Part shown: positions 44,009-54,350 of the stretch, piece by piece
How positions within the stretch are numbered: the first letter of the stretch is position 1
Layout of the letters: the number at the start of each line of letters is the position of its first letter
Source: Porphyra umbilicalis
Taxonomy: Eukaryota > Rhodophyta > Bangiophyceae > Bangiales > Bangiaceae
Reading direction: 5' to 3'
Assembly: GCA_002049455.2 (NCBI GenBank)
Contig: KV918923.1
Span: 102,493 to 166,492, forward strand
DNA: 64,000 nt
Position numbers and translations under genes: made by a program
The notes under the pieces: model-generated
Told to the model about the DNA's origin: nothing
The model's database searches: none
The model's input: the letters and a program-made list of their open reading frames with translations, nothing else

Positions 44009-44605
44009 TCATGACGCCCACCAGCTCGTCACGCCGAGCCCCGGGGTGCCCAACGACGCGGTAATCGTCATGGCCGGCCACTGCACGCGCGCCCGCTCCG
44101 CCGCCGCCGGGTCGAGGTGCACGCCGACAAAGCTCACGCCGACGACGCGGTAGTAGACGATATCCCCCACGTCCATGTACAAGTCGTTGCCGTCGTAAGA
44201 CCACACCCACCCCCCAACGCCGCCCGTCGCCGCCTCCCCCGCCACGTACCGGCTGGGCGTTTGGAGGTGCGCGGCGGTCACGTAAATGTCTTCAAAAAAG
44301 CCCGTGGAGAGGCGGAGGCCCTTGGCGTCGCACCCGGCAATGCGCGCCATGCCCACCTCCCCGAGGGCGGGCGCGTAGACAATGACGCGAAAGGTGACGG
44401 TCGTGTGGGAGCCCCCATCACCGGGGATGAGCCGCTCATCACCGACCGACGTGATGTCGTGGAGGGCGAGGACGAGGCCGACTTCGGGGAGCACCCGGTT
44501 GGCGTAGCGGGTCGTAATTTCGGTCGTCAGCGCCGCCCGGGGGGGGGCCCCAAAGCGCGTCGGCGGGAGCCGTATGGTGTCTTGGATGTCCACGAGCTTG
44601 AACAT
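44009..44605 (-). CDS. RNA polymerase III subunit RPC8 (Rpc25/POLR3H)
   Basis: The start MFKLVDIQDTIRLPPTRFG at 44605 is the family N-terminus, and the 198-aa length fits the human and yeast proteins (about 200). Conserved blocks follow in order: YANRVLPEVGLVLALHDITS, PGDGGSHTTVTFRVIVYAP, GEVGMARIAGCDAKGLRLS, GFFEDIYV, VWSYDGNDLYMDVGDIVYYR and the terminal LGTPGLGVTSWW. It pairs with RPC9 to form the stalk of RNA polymerase III, where its N-terminal tip domain and C-terminal OB domain contact initiation factors and RNA. The longer frame upstream of the ATG is GC-driven and not part of the gene. It converges on the N6AMT1-type gene, 377 bp apart. No intron. Confidence 0.95.
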   Translation of the reverse strand: MFKLVDIQDTIRLPPTRFGAPPRAALTTEITTRYANRVLPEVGLVLALHDITSVGDERLIPGDGGSHTTVTFRVIVYAPALGEVGMARIAGCDAKGLRLSTGFFEDIYVTAAHLQTPSRYVAGEAATGGVGGWVWSYDGNDLYMDVGDIVYYRVVGVSFVGVHLDPAAAERARVQWPAMTITASLGTPGLGVTSWWAS

Positions 44606-46790
44606 GGTGACGGGAGGGGGGCAGGCGGAGGGAAAGGCAGACGGGAAGCGGGGGGAACAAGCGCAAAGGCGGGCAGCAGCCGCCAGTGGGACGGGGCCAA
44701 CACACGTGTGCACAGGCTGCGGGGACCAGCAACTCCACCAAGGGAAGCTGTGCGGCTGTACGGGAAGAGGTGTGCATCTGCAGAGGTGGGGGGGAGGAGC
44801 ACAGACCAGCAGGCGGTATCCCTCCAAGGGCGACAGCGGCAAACCCGACGCCGCCGCGACGCTGGGAACGCGCCGCTGACGGCGGCGGCGGCGGCGAGCG
44901 TCGCCTTGCGGTGGCGGCGGCTCCAACGAGCACGTCGGCTCGACGTCATGATGGCGGATCACGAGACCGACGTGACCAAATTGAACGGTTCGGGTCGCAC
45001 CAAGACGCCGTTTCGCCGTTTCGCTCGGGCCGCCGCCGCGGCGGCGCGGCGGCGCCGTCGAGTCGAGGCGGGCGCGGCGGGTCGCCCATGCCCGCCTGAA
45101 CAGCAGCGGGGAACAAACACACTCTGGTTTTGCCACGCCGTGCTTGGTGGGGATTCCGTCGCTCTGAAGGGGGTAAGGGAGGAAAGCACAGACCCTGCAG
45201 CGTCCGCCGGCGGCTCGAACAGCACCTCGCTGCAGATCAAACGGCGGGGTGGTGGAGATGGTGCTACCGTGGTGGACGCCGCACGGGTGCGCGCCGCCAG
45301 CCTTGAGTTCCCGGGGCGCTATCCAGTGTTCACGGTGGACCGCCGGTCGACACGTGCGCGGGGGTCTCTGTGCCGCGGCCACGGCGCCGCTTGTCCCGCT
45401 CGTGCGCGATTGCGCGCGGTCGTTGCGTCTGGGCGCGACAACAGTGAGGACTTTCAAGGGATACAACTCTACATGACCCTTACGGCGTGACGCGAAGAAG
45501 GCGGCCCAGCGCTGCGTCGATCGAGCTGGAGAGTAGGCACACCCGAGGTCGGCCAGCGCCGCGATGCACCCAAATCACGCTGCATGTGCACAAGTATTGG
45601 AAACGAGTGACACACCTCCAACGAGAGTCTGAAAGTACACGGCTGCAGCGGGAAGTTGGCCGCGGCAAGAGCACCTCTGTTCCGACGGCCACGTCCCATC
45701 CCCCCACCCTACGTTTGAGGTGAGGCCCGCGGGGCGCTTCCAAAGACGGCCAGAAAATGCCTCGCGGCGGCAGTGTCGCCCGCGACGATGGGGCGTCGTG
45801 GCGCGGCGCCCCCGCTCGAGCACCGCGCGGGCCGGCAACCACCCATTCAATTGAAAGGCGTGGGGCCGAATCATGGCTTCCAAACATGTAGTTTCGCTGT
45901 ATCATTTTCAAGTCGAATGTACGTCCACACCAAAAAGAGCAACCCTCACACCCCCGAGAGCTGTCAGCGGGGGGTCTCGTCCCCCAAACCGCCGACCGCG
46001 AACGCGCGCGTCCACCTGCACCGCCGTTGCAACGTGTCTCGAGCAGTGCTTCCCACCGTCGCGCGTGCGCGGCGGCGCCCCCAAACGGACACCGCGTGGG
46101 CGGGCCGCGGTGGGTGGGCGCGCCCGCGCGCGCGTGTGGGTGGATGGGGGGGGGTGTGTGTGCCCCAACGGGCGGCAGCGGCGCCCGCCCCCCCCCCCCC
46201 CCCGACCCCCCCCACGCCGTGCCGTCCGCGCCGCGTCACGTGTCGCGCGTGCCCCCCCGCGGCAAACAGTGTGGCCGCCGACGGCGCCGCGGCGGGCCGC
46301 GCCGTGCGGGCGGGGCGGCCGGCGCCGCCCGCGCGCCGCGCGGCGGCCGTGCGGCCGACGTGCTGGCACGTCTGCCGCACCCGCCCGCCGCCGCCCCCGC
46401 CGCGCGGCACACGCACCGGCGCACGCACCAGCGCACGCACCGGCGGGCGGGGCGCGGCACCCGCGCCGCCCGCCTCGCCAACGGCGCGACGCGGCAGCGG
46501 CGGCGGCACGAGCCGCGGGCGCGCGGCGGCGACCGGCGGCGGCGGGCTGGCTGGCGACCGGCGGCGTGCCGCCCCGACGCCATTGGTGGCGGCTGCCTCT
46601 CGCACCCCCTGGGTGTGGTCGACTCCCCAGCGCCCGCGCCCGCCGTGTCCCCCCCGCGCCTGTCCGCCCGCGCCCCCCCACCGCCCTCGTCGGTCGGGTC
46701 GAGTCCGCCCCCCCCCCCTCCTCACCTCCGCGCCTTCCCCCTGCGCGCCGCCGCTGCCCCCCCCCCCGCCGGCCCCACGCTCCGCCGACC
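44606..46790. other. Spacer between RPC8 and the motif-repeat gene
   Basis: Long overlapping ORFs on both strands have Arg/Pro/Ala-rich, GC-driven composition with no domain. The segment lies between the RPC8 start (minus) and the next start (plus) and should hold two divergent promoters. From about 46090 it becomes extremely GC-rich. Confidence 0.35.
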
Positions 46791-47021
46791 ATGGCGCCGG
46801 TCGACGCGGCGGCGGGCGCGCCGCGCGGCGCCCCCCCCCCCCCCACGCCCACCCGCGGCCGCGGGCGCTGCCCCGCGCCGCCCGCTTTGCGGGCGCCGCC
46901 CCCGGCGCGCGGCCGCGCTCCACCCCGTCGCGGGGGGTGCCGCCGGTCGTGCCACCGCCGGCGGCAGACGCCGCCGCCGCCGGCCGCAAGCGGTCCGCCT
47001 CACCGCCGCCGCCCCGCAGCC

Positions 47022-47055
<34 letters not shown>

Positions 47056-47661
47056 GACGCCCGCAGCGGCGGCCGCCGCCCGCCGTCGGCGACGGCCGGC
47101 GCCGCCGCCGCCACCAGCGGCGGCCGCCATTGCCGCCGCCGGCGTCGGGCGGCTGGCGGTGCCCCCCCCCCCCCCGCCGCCGCCGTCGCCGCCGCCGCCA
47201 CCCCGTCGGCGGCGGGCGCCACCCCCGCCACCCCGTCGCCGCCCCGCCGCGGCGGCCGCCCGTCCCTGCCGCGCATGGCCGCGCTGCCGCGGGGCGTGCA
47301 CTTTGCGGCGCGGGCGGGGGGGGGGTGGCGGGGGGGGGGGGCGCCGCCGCGCCGGCGGCGGCGGCGCCGCCCGCGCGGCTGACACCCCCGCGACCCGGGG
47401 GGCGGGGCGACGCCCCGCCCTTGGCGGGGGGGGGGGGGACGCGCCGACGCCGCCCCGCCTGGGCGCGCGCCCGCCGTCGCCGCCGCCGCCGCCGCGGCGG
47501 CGGCGGCAGGTGGGTGTGGCCACCGAGGGGGGGGGGGGGGGGGCGCCGACGAGCGGGGGGGGGGGGGGGGGGGGGGGTGCCGGCGGGTGCCGCGCGACCG
47601 CGGCCGGGCGGCCGCCTGTCGCTGGGGGGGGGGCGCGCCGCAGCGGCAGCGGCAGCGGCGT

Positions 47662-47692
<31 letters not shown>

Positions 47693-48291
47693 AGCGTCGG
47701 CGGCGCCCGCCGTGCCCGTGGCGGGTGGCGCCGCCGCCGGCGGCGGCTCACGGGACCGCGGCGGCGGGGGATGGCCCGACGGCGCCGGCGACGGCGGCGG
47801 CGACGGCAACGGCGGCGCGGGGGGCGGCCGGTGGCTCCCCCGGGCGTGAGTGACAGCCTCTCGTGGACCGGGGACGTGGACCTCGCCGGCCAGTCCTTCC
47901 TCACCCCCGCCCCCGCGGCGGCGGCGCGACCGCCCGCCGCCGCCCCGACGGCGGCCGCCGCCGCGCCGCCGTCGCCGCCGTCACCCCGTGCCGCCGACGA
48001 GGCGGCGGCGGCGGCGGCCGCCGCCGCCGCCCCCCCGTCGACCGACGGCGACAGCGATGGCGGCGGCGGCGGCGGCGGCGGCGGCGCGGCGCCACTGGCG
48101 GCGGCGGCGCCGCCGCCGCCGGCAGCGCCGCCGCCGCCCGACGGCGGGCGGCACGCCCCCTCCCCCCCCGCGTGGGCGGGGGGCACCCCCTCCCCCGCGC
48201 CGACACGCTGTCGTGGGTGTCAGAGGGCGCCTGGGCCGCCGCCTCCTTCCTCGCGCCCCCCCCGCCGGGGGGTAAGCGCGGCGGCGGCGGC

Positions 48292-48332
<41 letters not shown>

Positions 48333-49689
48333 GGGGGCCCCGGCGGCGGGTGGCCCCGCCGGCGGGGAGGGGGGGTCGACCGCCCCCGCCGCCCGGGCGG
48401 CGGCGGCGGGCGGCGCCGCCCGCGGGGGGCGCGGCGGCGGCGGCGCCGCCGCCGCCGCCCCCATCCCGGGCCGCATTGGCGGCGGCAAGGCCGCCGCGGC
48501 AGCGGCGGCGGCGGCGGCCACCGCCGCGGCGGCCACGTCGGCGGCGGCCGCGTCGGCGGCGGGGAGGGACCCCGCGACGGGCCACGCGGGCGGGCGGCCG
48601 CGGGTGGTGGGGCGTCTGCCCCCCCCCCTCCTCCGCCGCTCCCCCCTCCCCCCCCGCCCGGTCTTTGGGCGGGGCGGTCCCCCCCCCCCTCGGGCGGTGG
48701 CGGCGGGGGCGGCGGGGGCTCCCCCCCCCCCCCCCCCACCGACGGGGAGCCCGTGTGGCGCGCCCCCGCGCGCTCCGACACCCTCTCGTGGGCGGTCGGG
48801 GCGGACGTTGCGGGCCACTCCTTCCTCGTCGGCCCGACGGCGGGGCCGTCATTGCCGGCGGTGGCGGCGGCGGCAACCGCCGCCGCGTGGCCCCCGTCGC
48901 CGCCGTCGCCGCCAGACGCGCTCTCCCGCTCCGAGTCCCTCTCGTGGGTCGCCGACGGGCGGCTGCAGGGGCAATCCTTTTTGGTCGGCACCCCCGCGCC
49001 GCCGCCGTCGCTCCTGCCCCTGTCAGCCGTCACGGCGGCAGCGGCGGCGGCGGGTGTGGCGGCGGCGGCAGCGGCGGCGGGTGCGGCGGCGGCGGCGGCG
49101 GCAGGGGGCAAACGGGCGCCTGGGGGGGGGAGGAGGATGGGGGGAGCCCGGGCTCCTCGGCAGACTCGGACGTGGGGGGTACTGGCGCGCGCCGCTGCGC
49201 TCCGACACGCTCTCCTGGGCCGGCGACGAGGCGCTGCTCCACCAGTCCTTCCTCGTCCCCGTGGGTGGTGGGGCTGGGGCGGGCGCCACTGGCGGCGGCG
49301 GCGGCGGCAGCGGCGGCGGCGCCGCCGGCACGGGCGGCGGCGGCGGGCGCGGCCCCGCCACGCCCGGCGCCACGTCCGTCGCGGGCACGGAGCGCTTCTC
49401 CCGCCGCTCCTCGGCGCGCACGCTGCCGCCCGTGGCGGAAGACGAGGGGGCGGCGGCGGCGTTTGACGGCGCCGACGACGCGCCGCCGGGGTGGTCGGTG
49501 GCGTCGCTCACGCTCGACGGGTGCGGCGACGGCGGCGGGGGTGGGGACGGCGACGGCGACGGCGGCGGTGTCGGGCCGGGCGGCTGGGGCGCCCGCGCGG
49601 CGGCGGCGGCGGAGGAGCTCGCGTGGGTGGACGACGAGGCGCTGGTGGGGGGGCAGAGCTTCATCACCCTCCCGCCGCGCTCGCGGTGA
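46791..49689 (+). CDS. Low-complexity protein with six copies of a 17-residue motif
   Basis: ATG 46791 lies in ACCATGG; the stop follows ITLPPRSR at 49689. The frame must change several times, always in long C or G runs. Six motif copies are readable: DSLSWTGDVDLAGQSFL (47852), DTLSWVSEGAWAAASFL (48202), DTLSWAVGADVAGHSFL (48777), ESLSWVADGRLQGQSFL (48933), DTLSWAGDEALLHQSFL (49204) and EELAWVDDEALVGGQSFI (49612). Consensus: acidic, S/T, L-S-W, about nine variable residues, S-F-L. Copies 3-5 are preceded by RS. Linkers are Ala/Gly/Pro/Ser-rich and probably disordered; an early GRKRSASPPPP could be a nuclear signal. I know no family. Even spacing of a conserved Trp/Phe motif suggests repeated docking sites for a partner. 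The 3' end converges on the BRCA1-like gene, 235 bp away. Confidence 0.62.
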
Positions 49690-49924
49690 GGGCGCGGGGG
49701 GGGGGGGGCGGCGCGCGGCGCGGGCGTGGGGGAGGGGGTGGCCGTGGGCGGGTACCCGACGGGTTTGTCAATTTGTGGTCACGGCGGGCGCGTCTGCCCG
49801 CGCGCGTCTTTGCTGGGTGGTGGTGCCGTTCGAAAACGCCCCCACAGGGCCACCCGCACACGGCGCCGTGCCCGTACGGCACGGCACGCCGCGCGCGCCA
49901 ACCCCCCTCCCTCCCCCCTCCGCG

Positions 49925-51655
49925 TCACGTCGCCTTGACGGGCGCGACCGCGTCGAGGATCCAACTCCCCGGCACGCGCGTCACGCCCGGCGGGAGGTCC
50001 CCCGCGAGCAGCGCGTCCCCCCCCGACACGCGGACGGAGCGTTGGCTCGACCCCCCCCCCCCCCCCCCCCCCGGCGGCGCCCGCCCGACGGGCGTCCCCC
50101 CGCCTTCCCCCCCCCCCCACCTCCTCATCCACCACCAAATACAGTTGCGTCGCCGTATCCGCCGCCGCCGGCGGGCGCGGGAGCACGCGCGCGGCCCCCC
50201 CAGGCGCACGAGGTCGACGAGCGCCGCCGTTGGGGCACCCGGTCGGTGCGCCCCCCAAAATAAAAGCTGCAGCCGGCAAAGACCCCCCCCCCCCCCGCGC
50301 CGCCCGCGCCGCCGACCGCGCCGCCGAGGAGGCGAGCTCATACCCAACCGGCGACACCCACCGCCCATCCGGGGCGCCCGCGGAGTCCTCCACCCACTGG
50401 TAGGCGACGGCGGGGACGCCCGCGGCGGCGGCGGTGACGAGCTTGAGCGTCCGCCGCGGCTCGTCGGCGGGCCGGATGGCGTTGGTGACCACGTGCGTGA
50501 CGGCGGGGCCCCAGTCGGTGACGACGCGTGTCGGCGGGTGCGCGCGGGCGGCAAAGGCGGCGAGGAGTTCCGCTTGGAGGTCCGACGTGGCGGTGGTGAG
50601 GAGGACGAGGCGGGGGGGAGGCCGGGGGGGGGGGGGGGCGCGCCACCGACGGCGGTCGGTAGGGGTGGGCGGACCGCGACCGCCGCGCGCGTTTGGCGGT
50701 GGGGGGGGGGGGGGGGGGTGAGGGGGGGGGCCGGCGCAGGCGACGCCGTGCCCGCCCCGCTGGTGGGGCTCGCGGAAGGGGGGGACGATGACGGCGTGCC
50801 GCCGCCCGACGCCGACGGTGCCTCCCCGCCCGTCGACGGCGTGGGCCGGCGCTTGCGGCCGCCGCTGCGGCCGCCCGAGGCGCCCGCGGGCGGCGTCGTC
50901 GTTGCTCCCGCCGCCGTGGCGGCGGCGGCAGCCACCCACCGCCCCCGCCGCCCCCTCTTGAACGGGGTGGCGTCAGAGGAGGATGCCCCCCCAAACACCG
51001 CCCGCACCGTACTCCGCGTCGGCCCCGTGGCGCCCGACGTGCGGCTCGCCGACGGGTGCGCGGGCGGGGCGGGGGCGTCCACCCCCCCGCCACGCACCGC
51101 CCACAGTACCAGTCGTCGGCGGGGACGGCGTCGACGCCCGCGCACGGCAGGTGCGCAATCGCGGGGCAGCCGTCGCAGAGGAGGAGCTCCCCGGCGGCGC
51201 CGTCGCACACCCAGCACGCGTCCTCGTGGCTGCCGGGCGCTTCGGTGGGGGGGGGGGGGGGGGGGCACCCGCCGCGCCGTCGGCCGACGCGGTCGCCGTC
51301 GCCGACGCAGCGGGGGACGGGGAGGCCGACGTGGCCGCCCCGCCGGCGGCGCCGTCAGACGCGGTGGGCGCCGCCGCCGCCCCCGACGATGAATCCGTCG
51401 GCGCCGCCGCTGTGGCGGCGCCGCCCGCCTGCCGGGCGGCGGCCACCCCCCCGCCACGCAGCCGCGGCAGTACCACCCATCCGGCGGCACCGTCGACAGG
51501 CCCTCACACGCCAGGTGCGCGCCGCGCGAGCACCCATCACAGAGGAGGAGTTCCCCCCCGTCGCCGCCGCACGTCGTACACGCCCCGTCGTGGTCGGCGG
51601 CGGCGGCCGCGTCCGCGTCGCTCCCCACGCCCGCGTCCGACGCGTCCCCACACAC

Positions 51656-51713
<58 letters not shown>

Positions 51714-53234
51714 CCCCCCGCGCCGTGCCGCCCCGCCCCCACACACACCGCGCAGTACCAATCGTCGAGGGGCACCGCGTGGAGGTCCGCGCACGTCAAG
51801 TGCGCGGCGCGCGTGCAGCCGTCGCAGAGGAGGAGCTCCCCCCCCCCCCACACGCGTGGCACGCCTCCTCGTGGCCCTGCGTAAAGGCCACGCCCGCCGC
51901 CTCGACGGCGGCGCGGCCCGCCTCGGAGCCGCCACTCGTCGGCGACGGCGGCGGCGGCGCGTGCGCCGCCGCGTGCACCCCACAGTAGAGCGTGTAGGTG
52001 GCGGGGTAGAGGGCCACCCCAACCGCCGCGGGGCGGGTCGGCGTGCGATGCCCGCCGCCGCCCGCGGGGGGGCGGCGGCCGCCGCGCGCCGGTCCGCCCC
52101 GCCCCGACGCGCAGCCATAGTGAAAGGTGGCGCGGCACGACCGCTCGAGGCACCCACTCCCCGCGCCCCGCCCGCCGCACGCCGCACACCGCAGGCGGCG
52201 CGCGCGCGCGAGGGCGGCCGCCACGTTTAAGAGGCGCGGCGCCCCCCCCGGCGCGTCGGGCGCCATGCACACCTCGGGCGTCCACAGGGCGCACGCGAGG
52301 TGCACGGGGGGGTGGGTGGGCGCGTGGATGAGGGCGCCCATGGCCGCGTCGCCGCCGCCGCCGCAAAAGCCGCACGCGGTGGGGGGGGGGGGGGGGGGCC
52401 GACGCCGACGAGGGGGTGCTCGAGCCGACCCGCGCCGACGTGGGGGTGGGGGGGGTGGGGGGGGTGCCCCGGGGAGGCGGTCGGTGCGTCCCGCGGGCGG
52501 GGGTGGGCGGCGCCCGCGGCGGCGCCCCCACCCCCACGGGCGACGGCGACGGCGGCGGCGGCGACGGCGGCGGGGTGGTGCCACGGACGCGCCCCCGCCC
52601 GCGCCCGCGCACCCGCCCCCGCCCCCGCCCCCGCCCGCGGGCGCGCGCCCCCGGCGCCGCCGCCGCCGCCGCCGCCTTGGCCGCCCGCCGCGCCTCGGCG
52701 GCCCGCATCTCGGCGGCGCCGCGGGCGGCGGTCGCCGGCGGGAGCCCCCCCCCAGCCCCGCCTGCGTGCACCCGTCGTGCAGCAGGCCGTCTTCGGCGCT
52801 GCCCAGCGCGCCGCCCTCCCCCCCCCCCCCCCGCGCTCGTCATTGGCGGCGTCACCCCCCCCCCCCCCACCCCGTCCATGGCCGCCAGCGCGGCAGCCAG
52901 CCGCCCAATCTCCTCCACGTGCCCCCCAATGGCTTGCACATCCGGCAAGTCGACGGGCCGCAGCGCCCGCTTGGTCGCCGGCGCCTTGCACAGCGGACAC
53001 CGCGGGCGGGTGGCGAGCGCGCGCAGCGCGCACGCCGTGCAGTAGGTGTGGCCGCAGGGGAGGGACAGGGGCGCCGCCAGCCCCGACAGGCAAATGGTGC
53101 ACTGCGCGTCGGCGCGCGCGGCGGCAACGAGGGCGAGCAGCCGCCCGACGGCGGCGGGGGTGGCCACCGCCGTTGGGTCGTGGGGGGGTGGGGGGGGGGG
53201 GGGGGGGGGAGGGGCTATCCACGTCCATGTCCAT
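49925..53234 (-). CDS. BRCA1/BARD1-like protein: RING, extended PHD, three PHD fingers, two BRCT domains
   Basis: Proposed start ATG 53234 (MDMDVDSP); an upstream ATG at 53594 is possible. The frame shifts in several C/G runs. In order: RING (52985-53102), CTICLSGL ... CGHTYCTAC ... CPLCK; extended PHD (51975-52376), CGFCGGGG, LACALWTPEVCMA, ARARRLRCAACGGRGAGSGC, SCRATFHYGCA and YCGVH, close to plant BRCA1; then three PHD fingers (51735-51870, 51455-51582, 51085-51219), each ELLLCDGC ... VP.D.WYC..CV; then BRCT 1 (50335-50615), RVVTDWGPAVTHVVTNA and VPAVAYQWVEDS, and BRCT 2 (49930-50290) ending GSWILDAVAPVKAT. Plant BRCA1 and BARD1 are nuclear ubiquitin ligases in homologous recombination with RING, ePHD and two BRCTs. 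The three extra PHD fingers are unusual. Whether it is the BRCA1 or the BARD1 partner is unclear. Confidence 0.85.
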
Positions 53235-53640
53235 GGCCGCCACGTCCGGCTGGGGGGGGGGGGGGGGGGGAGGGAGGGGGGGCGTGGCGTCGGCGGGGGA
53301 GGCCGCCGCCCAAATGCCGGCGAGGGAAGGGACGACGGGCGGGCGGGCGGCGGCGGCGGGTGCCACGGTCGGCGCGGGTGGGAGGCCACCCGCGGGGAAT
53401 GGCCGCCGACAACGACCGCCGCCCGCGGTGGACGCGGCCGCGGCGCGCAGCGGCGGGCACGGCGGCGGCCGCCGGCGCGGCGGTCGCGGTTGCGTCGCGC
53501 CCGCGGCGGCGCCGCGGCGCCTGCAACGTGGATCCCGGCCACCGCCCCTGGCGGCGGGGCGGCGCGAGGGAGCGTCCCCGCGCAATGGCGCCAACCGGTG
53601 CTTGCACGCACTTAGGGTTGGGAAGAGCGCCCGGGGCGCT
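53235..53640. other. GC-rich region upstream of the BRCA1-like gene
   Basis: Either its promoter and leader or an N-terminal extension: an ATG at 53594 opens a frame that continues into MDMDVD, Ala/Pro/Arg-rich throughout with no domain. Evidence does not decide. Confidence 0.35.
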
Positions 53641-54350
53641 ATTGAGGGGCGTTGTTAAGGCGCTGTTAGGGCGCAGTTGGGGCGCTGTTAACGCCCCTCG
53701 CCTCTCGACGCCGAGGCGCAGATAACTCCGCTATTTCAAGTTATGATTGCCTGGTGCCCAGCACGGCGACAGCAGCCGCTTCGGTCGACCATGGTCGCCA
53801 TGTCACCGCGGACACTGACAAGTTTGCCATGTTCGTACGGTTTAAACTAGGGTCTGGTGCTGCCTCTGCACCCAACGCAGCTCCGGATGATGGAGCTGGG
53901 AGTGGAACGAGTGGTCAAGGGGCCACAGCCTGTGCAGGTGATCCGACGGGGGATGGCGGTCCCCACCGCTACCGTCGCGTCTCGCAGCGCCAGGCCGTGG
54001 GGCTGGGTGATGTCTTTGACGTGGTGTGGTACCTTGCGGTAGCAGAGCGCCTGTACGGTGAAGGGTGGTGTTGTAGGCGTGGTGGTGGTTGGGCTTGATT
54101 GTGCAGGAAACAAAGACTGACGGGGACTCGGCAGTAGCGACCCCAGACTGCCATCATTAAATAGACGATTGGATCAAATGGCGGCTGCTAATACGGAAGA
54201 ATCACGAAACCATAGGGTGCTACCTGTATTGAAAGTATTTATGGGTGCTACTTGGGGTGTTTTCGGGGCGTCGTTAGCCTTCAGGGCGTGGTTAGGGCGC
54301 CATTAGGGCGCTGTTACGCCCCATGCCCCTCACCTTCTAGGGGCGCTACT
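53640..54350. repeat. GGGCGCTGTTA-rich clusters flanking a lower-GC segment
   Basis: Short units such as AGGGCGCTGTTA and GGGGCGTTGTTA recur at 53640-53700 and again at 54265-54345, with inverted forms (TAACGCCCCTC, TTACGCCCC) in each cluster. The ~550 bp between is of lower GC with no gene. The layout recalls subterminal repeat clusters of a small transposon, but no precise ends are found. Confidence 0.5.

Noticed and set aside
44117-45490. 457-aa plus-strand ORF
   Set aside because: Its first part is antisense to the clearly conserved RPC8 gene and the rest is GC-driven composition.
45964-48186. 740-aa minus-strand ORF
   Set aside because: Pure Arg/Pro/Ala/Gly composition, antisense to the six-motif gene, no domain.
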